From assembly GCA_030065615.1 (NCBI GenBank), contig JASJDR010000001.1:1-64000 (forward strand): a DNA stretch of 64,000 nucleotides, in the 5' to 3' direction. Made by a program: the position numbers and the translations under genes. The notes beneath the pieces are model-generated. The model saw only the letters and a list, made by a program, of their open reading frames with translations. It was not told the DNA's origin and did not search any database. The DNA is from Xenococcus sp. MO_188.B8. GTDB taxonomy: Bacteria; Cyanobacteriota; Cyanobacteriia; Cyanobacteriales; Xenococcaceae. This document shows, in pieces, positions 27,479 through 36,053 of the stretch (position 1 is its first letter; every line of letters begins with the position of its first letter).

Positions 27479-27958
27479 CTACTGCTGTACAGAAAGACGA
27501 TAACCTGATCGCTGATTAGGGGAAACTGAACCAACCCAGATTTGGTATTCCCCAGATCGCCATCGGGAATCTTGAACTATCGCATCGCGTTGATTATTTT
27601 TACCAAAACCACAACGGATATTATTTTTACCAGGACCTTTGACGATCAGAGTGGTATCACTACCCCGACTATTTACCTTTAAACTGAGTTGCGAAAATTC
27701 GCCTTTTAGGATCATTATGTGGTCTGGTTCAGGATCACCATAACCCATACAGGGATTGCCATAGCGATCGCGATTATTAATGGAGGCTAAAGAATAACCA
27801 CCTCCTGTGCTTCCTGTGACCATAGCAGAAGTTTGGCTAGAATCAACTGCAAGCACAAAATGATCTTGATTCAGTCTTTGGGCTAGGGTAGCGATCGCAG
27901 GTATCAAGGTTAAACCTGTAATCAAAAACCAGTAAATAGGACTATAAAATTTCCTCAT
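27479..27958 (-). CDS. Secreted protein of unknown function
   Basis: A 159-residue protein with an N-terminal hydrophobic signal (FYSPIYWFLITGLTLIPAIATLAQ) and a likely signal peptidase I site after ATLAQ. The mature part is Gly/Ser-rich with two or three Cys residues (GNPCMGYG, NIRCGFG) and the C-terminus SGEYQIWVGSVSPNQRSGYRLSV, which resembles the end of PPC-like beta-sandwich domains. It is probably periplasmic. It is convergent with nothing and stands 425 bp from the divergent RiPP precursor. Confidence 0.75.
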   Translation of the reverse strand: MRKFYSPIYWFLITGLTLIPAIATLAQRLNQDHFVLAVDSSQTSAMVTGSTGGGYSLASINNRDRYGNPCMGYGDPEPDHIMILKGEFSQLSLKVNSRGSDTTLIVKGPGKNNIRCGFGKNNQRDAIVQDSRWRSGEYQIWVGSVSPNQRSGYRLSVQQ

Positions 27959-28384
27959 TGCCTTGCCTTATCTCTCTTAAATGCCTATATAAAATCACTA
28001 GTTATTTATAGAGAAATCTCGATAGATGTTCGGCGTGATTAATCTAAAATATAAAAAACTGCATCCGTGATTTTTCTTAATTCTAAAGTATTTGTTATCT
28101 GTAATATATGAAGAATTGATAGAGATTTCAGATCTTAAGTTGTCAGAAGAGATCTCGATAGCTCACTTGGGAAAGGTAAACCGATACTCTAGAATCAGAG
28201 AGCAATTCTTGAGAGCAAACTGCATAGGAACAGCGATTCTTCTAACTCAATTTAAGGCTCTACCACCAACTTAATGAAGGTGCTGATATCCTATGCTTGG
28301 CTTTAATAACTGCCAAAATGGCAACATTCTTCTATTTTCCTGATTTACATTACTTTTAAAACTTCAATATCTGAGGAAAATTTT
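27959..28384. other. Upstream region of the RiPP precursor
   Basis: 426 bp without a convincing gene. A near-direct repeat (GARATCTCGATAG) occurs at about 28012-28024 and 28150-28162. A 60-codon frame with a TTG start at 28092-28274 has no recognisable features. An AGGAAAA ribosome-binding site lies just before the precursor ATG. Confidence 0.4.
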
Positions 28385-28711
28385 ATGAGCCATCCCTTTG
28401 ATCTAGACTCTTCTGCTTTTGAAGCGCTCGATCTCGATTTTGAAGATCAGCTAACGGAAGAGCAGTCGGCACAAGTTGGCGGCGGTTTAACTATTGCTAC
28501 TACTCAATCAGTAGGTGAGGAAGGTGGTTTTGACTACCCATCTGACCGTCCTTGGTACAATCCCTATCCTGAGCCCAAGCCATACCCGCCGATTGTCTGT
28601 GTAACCCATCCTTGTTTACCTTATCCAAATCCTGAGACTAAACCTTATCCAGATCCTGAGACTAAACCTTATCCCGGTCCTTATACTAAAGCTTATTGGG
28701 AAAATGGTTGA
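28385..28711 (+). CDS. Candidate graspetide (omega-ester/amide RiPP) precursor
   Basis: A 108-residue acidic peptide with RiPP architecture. Residues 1-34 are a leader rich in Asp/Glu (ALDLDFEDQLTEEQSAQVGGG), ending in a Gly-Gly type cleavage motif at 32-34. The C-terminal region is repetitive and Pro/Tyr-rich: the unit PETKPYP occurs twice (residues 83-89 and 91-97) and degenerates into PYTKAY. Each unit pairs an acidic Glu with Thr and Lys, the residue types that ATP-grasp ligases join through ester or amide links. Two Cys residues (72, 77) are in the central part. The ATP-grasp gene follows after 128 bp. AGGAAAA precedes the ATG. The product class is inference; the exact graspetide group is not assigned. 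Confidence 0.8.
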   Translation: MSHPFDLDSSAFEALDLDFEDQLTEEQSAQVGGGLTIATTQSVGEEGGFDYPSDRPWYNPYPEPKPYPPIVCVTHPCLPYPNPETKPYPDPETKPYPGPYTKAYWENG

Positions 28712-28839
28712 CACGTCGTTGATTTGAAATCTCTTTTACGTCTTATGTAAATTGAAAAGTTCACATATCATTTTGCATGCCATAAGCTATATGCTATATG
28801 CTTTTTCTTGTGGCCGCCACTAAATCTAATAAACTTCGG

Positions 28840-29745
28840 ATGAATATCTTAATTTTAGGCAATGCTTCAGATTCCCATGCTGCTCATCTCAAAGATGTTC
28901 TCACTCAAGCAGGCGCGACAGTAGATTATTTGGATACTCGCCTGTTTCCCACGCAGTTACGCATATCTTGGCAGCCTAATACTCAGATAGGATACTTGAC
29001 GCTACCTGGAGGACGTCAGTTGAATCTCCCAGAAATCAAGAGTGTATTTTGGCGTAACTTCTCTGGCGTTTACATTCCACCCCTAAAGGACTCAGACCAA
29101 CAACGGGTGGCGTTCAACGATTCCATGAGTACTCTAAGATCACTGATACGAGCTTGTCCCGCTCGCTGGATTAATTCCTGGCAGGCATACCAGTTTCACA
29201 AAGAAAAACCCCTACAACTCAGTAAAGTCAAACAAATAGGAGTCCCGATTCCCGAAACTTTAATCAGTAATAGTCCTGAGCAAGTGAGAGAGTTTGTCCA
29301 AGTCCACGAAAAGGTGATTTTTAAGCCAGTTTACGGCGGCGCTCATACTCAGTTTATTACAGAGAATCATCTAGAACCGCAACGATTGAGTAGAGTATTA
29401 AGTATTTCTCCAGTAACAATACAAGAATATATTCAGGGGACTAACATCCGTACCTATGTCATTAACGGGTCGGTCTACTCTGCTGAAATTCGCAGTACTG
29501 CTTTGGATTTTCGGGAAGATCGAGAAGCTGAGTTACGATTGGTAGAATTGCCAGACTCAGTACGACAACAATGTTTGGCGATCGCCAAAGCCTTGATGCT
29601 AGAGTGGACGGCTATTGATTGGCGTTTGCAACCAACTGGTGAATATATATTTTTAGAAGCAAATCCCAGTCCAATGTTTCTGCATTTCGAGCGTCAGACT
29701 GGTTTTCCGCTGACACAAAAATTAGTAAATCTTTTGATGGCTTGA
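28840..29745 (+). CDS. RiPP-type ATP-grasp ligase (MvdC/MvdD-like)
   Basis: A protein of about 301 residues when started at ATG 28840 (MNILILGNASDSHAAHLK); an in-frame ATG at 28798 would add 14 unlikely residues. It resembles the macrocyclising ATP-grasp ligases of microviridin and other graspetides: an N-terminal domain with SVFWRNFSGVYIP (compare the WRR/FWRN region of MvdD), the central ATP-binding part (VIFKPVYGGAHTQFI, TIQEYIQGTNIRTYVI), and the C-terminal metal-binding motif DWRLQPTGEYIFLEANPSP. It would activate Asp/Glu side chains of the precursor by phosphorylation and close rings with Thr, Ser or Lys. The gene-precursor order fits. No dedicated transporter or peptidase is adjacent. 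Confidence 0.82.
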   Translation: MNILILGNASDSHAAHLKDVLTQAGATVDYLDTRLFPTQLRISWQPNTQIGYLTLPGGRQLNLPEIKSVFWRNFSGVYIPPLKDSDQQRVAFNDSMSTLRSLIRACPARWINSWQAYQFHKEKPLQLSKVKQIGVPIPETLISNSPEQVREFVQVHEKVIFKPVYGGAHTQFITENHLEPQRLSRVLSISPVTIQEYIQGTNIRTYVINGSVYSAEIRSTALDFREDREAELRLVELPDSVRQQCLAIAKALMLEWTAIDWRLQPTGEYIFLEANPSPMFLHFERQTGFPLTQKLVNLLMA

Positions 29746-29790
29746 GCTCATGGGCATTTTAGAAGTGCAAACTAGCGAAAGTTTCGGTGA

Positions 29791-30594
29791 TTAATTTTGC
29801 GGTTGTTGAAATTTATAAATATCTTTGATTACCTGAACCCAACCATCAGCCACAGAAGCTAATATGCGATCGCCTTTTTCTGGAGTCGCCGCCGTAGGAT
29901 CTCCCATAACTCCAGTTTTACTTAATTCTCTGGTTAACCAAGCAAAGGGTAATTTGCCTTCCATGCTTAAAAGACTGTCCTGTGGTAATTGGGAAGGATA
30001 TTCTGTCACTGCTTGGGCCATCTTAACTTGCTCTGGCAGCAAGGCAAGCATAATACTAGTTTCCGCATCTCCAGCATGAATTCCATAGGCTAATTCTTGA
30101 GAAGTTAGTAATTCCCCAGCAATATGGGGAACGCGCCACGTAAATAGGGGAAATACCGCAAAATCAGAATGTTCTTGATGGAGATCTCTAGCAGCAATTT
30201 CCATAATTTGCGGTTGTCCGCCATGGGAATTCATCAAGACTAATTTGCGGAAACCAGCTTGATAAATGCTAGTGGCCATTTCTTTGATCACAGATAAAAG
30301 AGTCTCGGCTTTGAGGGTAATAGTTCCAGGAAATCCCGCATGTTCATTGGATTTGCCATAGTATAAACAAGGTAAGGCATAGGCTGGGATGTTTGGCTCC
30401 AATTGACTTAAGGCTTTCCCTAAGACTCCTAAGCTAATTGCTGAGTCAACAGCGATGGGTAAGTGAGGGCCATGTTGTTCAATAGCGCCAATGGGTTGAA
30501 TGATCACAATGTTCTCTTTATCTGGCATAGCCTTAATTTCTGTCCAAGTCAGATAAGGAAAGTAGCGTTCTGGGGGAATAAAACCGTGCATCAT
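29791..30594 (-). CDS. Creatininase-family amidohydrolase
   Basis: A 267-residue protein with the dinuclear-metal signature of the creatininase/FAPy-deformylase fold: VIIQPIGAIEQHGPHLPIAVD (Glu, His, Asp), VLMNSHGGQPQIM and GIHAGDAETSIML. Substrates in this family vary widely (creatinine, formamidopyrimidines, and peptide cleavage in the mycofactocin RiPP pathway by MftE). Such stand-alone genes are common in cyanobacteria, so its position next to the RiPP genes (convergent, 45 bp from the ATP-grasp stop) may be chance. Start ATG is 30594 or the next codon. Confidence 0.88.
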   Translation of the reverse strand: MMHGFIPPERYFPYLTWTEIKAMPDKENIVIIQPIGAIEQHGPHLPIAVDSAISLGVLGKALSQLEPNIPAYALPCLYYGKSNEHAGFPGTITLKAETLLSVIKEMATSIYQAGFRKLVLMNSHGGQPQIMEIAARDLHQEHSDFAVFPLFTWRVPHIAGELLTSQELAYGIHAGDAETSIMLALLPEQVKMAQAVTEYPSQLPQDSLLSMEGKLPFAWLTRELSKTGVMGDPTAATPEKGDRILASVADGWVQVIKDIYKFQQPQN

Positions 30595-30679
30595 AATAAA
30601 ACCCTGAATTTAAATAAATAGCTTTCAGCTCTTTTTTATTGAGTTTTAAGGTAAAAACTATTATTAATTTACATGGATT

Positions 30680-32296
30680 ATGAATTTACGAGCCAAAATA
30701 GGACAAATGATCGTCGTCCGCGCTTCGGGTTATTTATTCGATCATCAAAGACGTTACCCTGCTTGGGAAGCTGATAATCAAACCTTGCAAAGATGGCTCA
30801 CAGAATTGAATCTTGGTGGTGTGATCTTACTCGGAGGTAGTGCCATTGAAGTTAAATCGCGATCGCAGCAACTCCAGTCTTGGGCGCAAATCCCCCTCCT
30901 GATCGCAGCAGATATTGAAGAAGGTGTAGGTCAAAGATTTTCTGGCGCGACTTGGTTGGCACCGCCAATGGCTTTATCAGCGATCGCATACAAAAATCTG
31001 GACTTAGCAGTTGAATATGCCCAGCAAATGGGTGCGATTACCGCTCAGGAAGCGATCGCAATAGGGATTAATTGGTTACTGGCTCCTGTGGTGGATGTGA
31101 ATAATAATCCTAATAATCCAGTGATTAATATTCGGGCTTTTGGGGAAGATTCTGAGATAGTTAGTGAGTTGACAAAGGCTTTTATTGAAGGTGCCAAGCC
31201 CTACGCTATTTTAACTACTGCCAAACATTTTCCTGGACATGGTGACACAGCGACAGATTCCCATCTCGATTTACCGAATATTCCCCATGACAATGCCCGA
31301 TTAACCAGAGTTGAATTACCACCGTTTATAAATGCGATCGCGGCTGGGGTTGATAGTGTGATGAGCGCCCATCTTACCATACCTGTTTGGGACAAAGAAT
31401 ATCCCGCGACTCTCTCGCATAAAATTTTGACAGGGAAACTGCGAGAGGAGTTGGGTTTTGAGGGTTTGATTGTCACAGATGCTCTTATTATGGGGGGAGT
31501 TACCAAGTATGCAACTGCTGAAGAAATGGCGGTTTTAGCAGTAAACGCTGGAGCGGATATCTTACTAATGCCTGAAGATCCTGAAATCGCGATCGAGTCT
31601 GTCTATCAAGCTGTGACATCGGGAAAAATTACGGAAGAGAGAATCGAGCAATCTTTACAACGCATTGAGAAGACTAAGTTGGGCTTAGTTTCTGAGACGA
31701 TTGGAGAAGAAGATAAGGGAGATGGGTTTAATTTTCAATCTACAATTGAACTCTTAGCTCAACGTAATAGCATTAAAATAGCTCAAGATATTGTACGGGA
31801 TTCGACACAAACAGGAGGAAAATTGCCCCTGAGCGTTCATAATGACCAAGCAAAGCGTAATTTACTAGTAGTCGATGACGTTATCAATTGCAGTTTTCTC
31901 GATCTTGCCGCACCAGCGATCGCGATTCCCCAAAAGCTGGGCTATCAAAGACAAGTGCTAGATCAAAATAGTCTGGGGCAAATTAATAATGATTCTCGTC
32001 AAACTCTGCTGCAGGTTTTTATTCGGGGAAATCCTTTTCGAGGGACAGCAGGTTTAACCGCAAACGCGATCGCCCAATACCAATTGCTTTTCAATAAGGG
32101 AAATTTAGACGGATTAATTATCTATGGAAGTCCCTATGTTAAAGATTGGTTTCTTTCTCAAATAATGAATGATTTACCTTGGGTATTTGTTTATGGACAA
32201 ATGAATTTAGCGCAAGAGATTGCCTTGAAAACTCTGTTTAATCTGGATATTGATCAAGAATTACCTTCAAATATCACCAATGATTTTGGGTTTTAG
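30680..32296 (+). CDS. Glycoside hydrolase family 3, beta-N-acetylhexosaminidase-like
   Basis: A 538-residue GH3 enzyme resembling NagZ in its first 340 residues. The hallmark TTAKHFPGHGDTATDSHLDL (Lys, His and the general acid loop) is present, and the nucleophile Asp is in GLIVTDALIMGGV. A C-terminal domain of about 190 residues, not found in short NagZ proteins, is present, as in other cyanobacterial members. It probably removes N-acetylglucosamine from muropeptides during wall recycling. No signal peptide, so cytosolic. The start at 30680 gives MNLRAKIGQMIVVR. Confidence 0.92.
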   Translation: MNLRAKIGQMIVVRASGYLFDHQRRYPAWEADNQTLQRWLTELNLGGVILLGGSAIEVKSRSQQLQSWAQIPLLIAADIEEGVGQRFSGATWLAPPMALSAIAYKNLDLAVEYAQQMGAITAQEAIAIGINWLLAPVVDVNNNPNNPVINIRAFGEDSEIVSELTKAFIEGAKPYAILTTAKHFPGHGDTATDSHLDLPNIPHDNARLTRVELPPFINAIAAGVDSVMSAHLTIPVWDKEYPATLSHKILTGKLREELGFEGLIVTDALIMGGVTKYATAEEMAVLAVNAGADILLMPEDPEIAIESVYQAVTSGKITEERIEQSLQRIEKTKLGLVSETIGEEDKGDGFNFQSTIELLAQRNSIKIAQDIVRDSTQTGGKLPLSVHNDQAKRNLLVVDDVINCSFLDLAAPAIAIPQKLGYQRQVLDQNSLGQINNDSRQTLLQVFIRGNPFRGTAGLTANAIAQYQLLFNKGNLDGLIIYGSPYVKDWFLSQIMNDLPWVFVYGQMNLAQEIALKTLFNLDIDQELPSNITNDFGF

Positions 32297-32305
32297 GATT
32301 AATGA

Positions 32306-33439
32306 TTATAAATTCTCAATTGTTTGGTTAGCAAAACGTTTTGCGATCGCAGGAGCAAAAACTAAAGTACTAGTAAAACCAGTAAAAAGATATAGTCCCC
32401 TCAGAGATTCTACTGCGCCAACATCAGCAATTCCGCGATCGCTAAAAGCTACTAAGCAATGATGACAAGTTCCAGGAATCTCGCTAATTTTCGGTAAGAT
32501 AGGAGCTATTTGGTGACGGATTTGAGATTCGGCAAGGGCTAAATCAAAGTTGGTTTTTGGCTCAGTTGCGATCGCGCTTATTTGCCCTATACAGAGACTG
32601 CGATCGCGAAATTGAACTACACCAGGGTCCAGAATAGACTTAACTATTGTGGGTTCTGGTTGCTCCCAAGCTGAACGAGATTCTAAATCACTGGCAGTAG
32701 CTTCAAGAGCAAATCTTTGTTGCACCGCAGGCATAACTATAGTCTTTAACTCAAAATCTACAGGAGCAGTTTTAATTAATTGAGCATGGGTAAAATAGGT
32801 TTTCACAGAGATTCCCCTACCTTGCAACAAAGAACGAGTTAAACCTCCAGCAGCAACTACAGTATTGGCAGATTGATAGGTATTTTGTTTGGTGATTACG
32901 CCCTGAATCGTATCTCCCTGGCGGATTAAATCAATAACTGATTCGTATTTAATAACTCCTCCATGACGCCTAAAGGCAACTTGATATGCTTGAGTTGTTT
33001 TTTGAGGATCAATCTGACCATGAGGTAAGCGTAAGGCACCCGCGATCGCATCTGGATTCAGTAACGGTTCTAATTCACAAGCCTGTTTAATATCTAATAA
33101 TTGCGGTGTAATGGCAAAGCGATCGTAATCTTGGGCAATCTCCTGGGGGTTATCTTCTTGATTAATAGTTAGCAGTAAATCTAATTCTCGAAATTCTGTA
33201 TCACCATCTAATTCTTCGCTGAGGTGACGATGTAACTCAATGCCTTCTGCTCCTAATTGACGAGTTTCATCTGTGGTTCCTGACCAATAAGCTAAACCAC
33301 CATAGCTATAAAGAGTCGCGTTATTGGCGATCGCGTCTTTTTCTAATAACAGAACTGAAAACTTTTTTTTACTGAGTTCATAGGCTAGAGCTGAACCAGT
33401 GATTCCCCCACCAATTATGATCCAATCGTAATTTTTCAC
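32306..33439 (-). CDS. FAD-dependent oxidoreductase (DAO family)
   Basis: A 377-residue glycine/D-amino acid oxidase-type flavoprotein. The N-terminal FAD motif is WIIIGGGITGSALAYELSKKKFSVLLLEKD, and a C-terminal motif LRGLYLFTGFTSTLVFAPAIAKRFAN replaces the usual GH-GM segment. The substrate is unknown. It is convergent with the GH3 gene (9 bp between stops). Length is normal. Confidence 0.88.
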   Translation of the reverse strand: MKNYDWIIIGGGITGSALAYELSKKKFSVLLLEKDAIANNATLYSYGGLAYWSGTTDETRQLGAEGIELHRHLSEELDGDTEFRELDLLLTINQEDNPQEIAQDYDRFAITPQLLDIKQACELEPLLNPDAIAGALRLPHGQIDPQKTTQAYQVAFRRHGGVIKYESVIDLIRQGDTIQGVITKQNTYQSANTVVAAGGLTRSLLQGRGISVKTYFTHAQLIKTAPVDFELKTIVMPAVQQRFALEATASDLESRSAWEQPEPTIVKSILDPGVVQFRDRSLCIGQISAIATEPKTNFDLALAESQIRHQIAPILPKISEIPGTCHHCLVAFSDRGIADVGAVESLRGLYLFTGFTSTLVFAPAIAKRFANQTIENL

Positions 33440-33603
33440 TATTTCCAGTTTTTTGTCTGATATGTGTTGCTGATGTACTTAATTTTAAGGGGTAGTAGAG
33501 CGAAAAGAGATATTTCTTGCAAAATAAATCACTTCAAACTTGGCGCATAGAAACTTAGTGATCGCCTTAACTAATAGTCAGCGTAAAATTATTCCCAGTA
33601 CAG

Positions 33604-34998
33604 CTAAATTTCAGTGGACACCTCAATGGCTCCAATGTCTGGTTCACTATCTCGGTTATTACCAAAAATATCATCTGTTGGGGAATAGATTGGATTAGCT
33701 GTGTCAATAACTGCACTACCAGGTGCTGGTGTGCCGTAAAGAGTAACTAGACGCTCAAAGGCTTCCCGAATCGTGGTGGATTTATCCTTAAATGCATTTC
33801 CATCCCAGTGCGGAACCACCAAATCTACCTGACTACCCAGTAGAGGATCGTCCACAATTCGGTTCACATCATCCGTCGAGGTGATGAATTGTACAATATC
33901 AGGAGGTATAGGACTGCTGCCATTCCAGAATAGGTTGTTATCCAAACTGACAGCAGTATTCTGGCCAACTGGGGCTTCAGCAAAATCAACATCGAGGAAG
34001 GCTTCGGTACCCATAGTGCCTGTAGGATCAGACCAGATGTTGTTATAGAACTGAATGTTCTCATTAGCTGAATTAGAGCCTAAAGCAATCAGGCGCATAG
34101 CAAAAGAAAGAGATGGCAGATCGCCGACGATGGTATTGTGACGAAAGACAATCTCACGACCACCTTGAACGGTGAAATCTGACCTCATGAGGTTAGCAGC
34201 ATTGCCTAGCATGAGATTATTTTCAACGAGAATATCGGATGCCTCGAAATTGATTGTGCCATCTTCCCCCAATCGCAGGAAGCTCTGTCCTATACTGCCT
34301 TCCCAATTGAGAAATACATTGCGACGTACTTGGACTTTTTGAGACCCGAGGATTCCATCATCACTACCGTTGCTGTCTTTAATAACAATAAAGCTGCTGG
34401 TGTCATTGTTGTTGATTCGTCCACTACTGCCGAAGTCATTGAAGAAGATATTATCCTGGACAACAACGTTTTCAACACTATTGATATCAATATGTTCATC
34501 AGAGCCCTGCTGATTAAAGAACATGTTCCCCTCAATCCTAATCTCGCGAGCCCCGTTGCCGACCTTGAGAATATCGTTGTTGAAGCTATCGTGCAGAATA
34601 TTGTTGCGGAGGGTAATGCGACGGGTGATGTTAGGCGGCTCGGCAGTTTGGATTTGAACGACCAGTGGGGAAGCCCCGGAGCCACTATGAGCAATATCGA
34701 AACCTTCAAGGGTGATTCCTTCAGCATTGAAGATGGTGAACACGGTTTCATTGGCTCGCATGACAGCCTGATAAGGGATCTCAGACCTCACGGTTACACC
34801 TTGAGTAAAACGACCTCGAATCCGTACTCGTCCAACATAAGTACCAGGGCGGACGAGGATTGTACTGTTATCAGGCACATTATCCAGAGCCTTAGTGATA
34901 GTTGCCCATGGATTGTTGAGGGAGCCATCTCCTGTGTTATCACTGCCATCATTGGCAACGTAGAAGGTATTAATCATATAATTTTGCGTCTCTGACAT
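33604..34998 (-). CDS. Right-handed parallel beta-helix protein (DUF1565-like)
   Basis: A protein of about 464 residues beginning MSETQNYMINTFYVANDGSDN. The first part (YVANDGSDNTGDGSLNNPWA, TILVRPGTYVGRV) is the DUF1565/polysaccharide-lyase-like cap, followed by beta-helix coils rich in Asn (EIRIEGNMFFNQQGS, KVQVRRNVFLNWEGS, EIVFRHNTIVGDLP). The C-terminus IYSPTDDIFGNNRDSEPDIGAIEV is a common end of such proteins. I prefer ATG 34998; the open frame reaches 35055. Base composition is GC-richer than its neighbours, which hints at transfer. The substrate could be a polysaccharide, but catalytic residues cannot be named. Confidence 0.85.
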   Translation of the reverse strand: MSETQNYMINTFYVANDGSDNTGDGSLNNPWATITKALDNVPDNSTILVRPGTYVGRVRIRGRFTQGVTVRSEIPYQAVMRANETVFTIFNAEGITLEGFDIAHSGSGASPLVVQIQTAEPPNITRRITLRNNILHDSFNNDILKVGNGAREIRIEGNMFFNQQGSDEHIDINSVENVVVQDNIFFNDFGSSGRINNNDTSSFIVIKDSNGSDDGILGSQKVQVRRNVFLNWEGSIGQSFLRLGEDGTINFEASDILVENNLMLGNAANLMRSDFTVQGGREIVFRHNTIVGDLPSLSFAMRLIALGSNSANENIQFYNNIWSDPTGTMGTEAFLDVDFAEAPVGQNTAVSLDNNLFWNGSSPIPPDIVQFITSTDDVNRIVDDPLLGSQVDLVVPHWDGNAFKDKSTTIREAFERLVTLYGTPAPGSAVIDTANPIYSPTDDIFGNNRDSEPDIGAIEVSTEI

Positions 34999-35099
34999 CC
35001 AGAAGGTTTGGATCGAGAATATCATTTCAGTTGTAGCGCACAGCAACCAAAGCACGATAATCTACAATCCAATATTCAGCAACGTCAATTTAAAAAATC

Positions 35100-35801
35100 A
35101 TGCATTTCGATATTGTTACTCTGTTTCCTGACTTTTTTACTTCTCCTTTCCAATCAGGTTTACTTGGTAAAGCTTTAACTAATCAAATTGCCACTGTCAA
35201 TTTAATTAATCCTCGGAATTTTACTACAGATAAACATCATCGAGTTGATGATGAACCCTATGGTGGAGGAGTGGGGATGCTACTCAAACCAGAGCCGATT
35301 TTTGCTGCGGTGGAATCTTTAGCGATCGCCGAAAGACGAGAAGTGATCTTAATGACTCCCCAAGGACAACCTTTAAAACAATCCTTATTACAGGAATTGG
35401 CGAGCAATTACGAGCAACTAGTCATCATTTGTGGCCATTATGAAGGAGTAGATGAAAGAGTCAGAGAACATTTAGTAACGAAAGAAATATCTTTAGGCGA
35501 TTTTGTTTTAACCTGTGGGGAAATACCTGCTTTAACTTTAATTAATGGCGTAGTGCGATTATTACCTGGAACTGTTGGAAAAGTAGAATCTTTAAAAAAA
35601 GAGAGTTTTGAAACTAACTTATTAGATTATCCTCAATATACAAGACCAGCTAAATTTCGAGATTGGGAAGTTCCTGAAATATTACGTTCGGGGAATCATC
35701 AGTTAATCGCCCAATGGCGACGACAAAAACAACTGGAAAGAACTCGCGATCGCCGTCCCGATCTCTTGGAGCAAAACTCGCTGGGCGATCAACAGCTATA
35801 A
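35100..35801 (+). CDS. trmD: tRNA (guanine37-N1)-methyltransferase
   Basis: TrmD methylates G37 next to the anticodon using SAM, which prevents +1 frameshifting. The 233-residue protein has the trefoil-knot SPOUT fold with DDEPYGGGVGMLLKPEPIF, VIICGHYEGVDERV and EISLGDFVLTCGE. The start ATG at 35100 gives MHFDIVTLFPDFF, the standard N-terminus. No rimM or rplS is adjacent, as is usual in cyanobacteria. It is divergent from the beta-helix gene. Confidence 0.97.
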   Translation: MHFDIVTLFPDFFTSPFQSGLLGKALTNQIATVNLINPRNFTTDKHHRVDDEPYGGGVGMLLKPEPIFAAVESLAIAERREVILMTPQGQPLKQSLLQELASNYEQLVIICGHYEGVDERVREHLVTKEISLGDFVLTCGEIPALTLINGVVRLLPGTVGKVESLKKESFETNLLDYPQYTRPAKFRDWEVPEILRSGNHQLIAQWRRQKQLERTRDRRPDLLEQNSLGDQQL

Positions 35802-36053
35802 GCTATCAAATCTAAGCTCTAAGCTTGACAATTAGTAAACTTGTATTATCTAAAAGCTTTTTGTCAAACAAACAAATATAGACGTAGTAACTAACATTAT
35901 AGGATTGGGCATAATAGCAATATTAGGGGCAACTGTCCGGCGCTGTTGCGCATAAATAATGAGCCATAAGCAATCAGTCTTTCAATCAATAAAAACTAAT
36001 AATTAAGATGACTTTATCAACTAAACCAATTACAATCAAGGAGGAAAAAATTC

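Noticed and set aside
28092-28274. 60-codon frame upstream of the RiPP precursor as a second precursor
   Set aside because: TTG start without a ribosome site, no Gly-Gly motif and no repeats; it looks like chance.
34330-34995. 221-codon plus-strand open frame
   Set aside because: It lies entirely opposite the beta-helix gene, whose coils and conserved N-terminus are clear; the antisense frame shows no recognisable domain.
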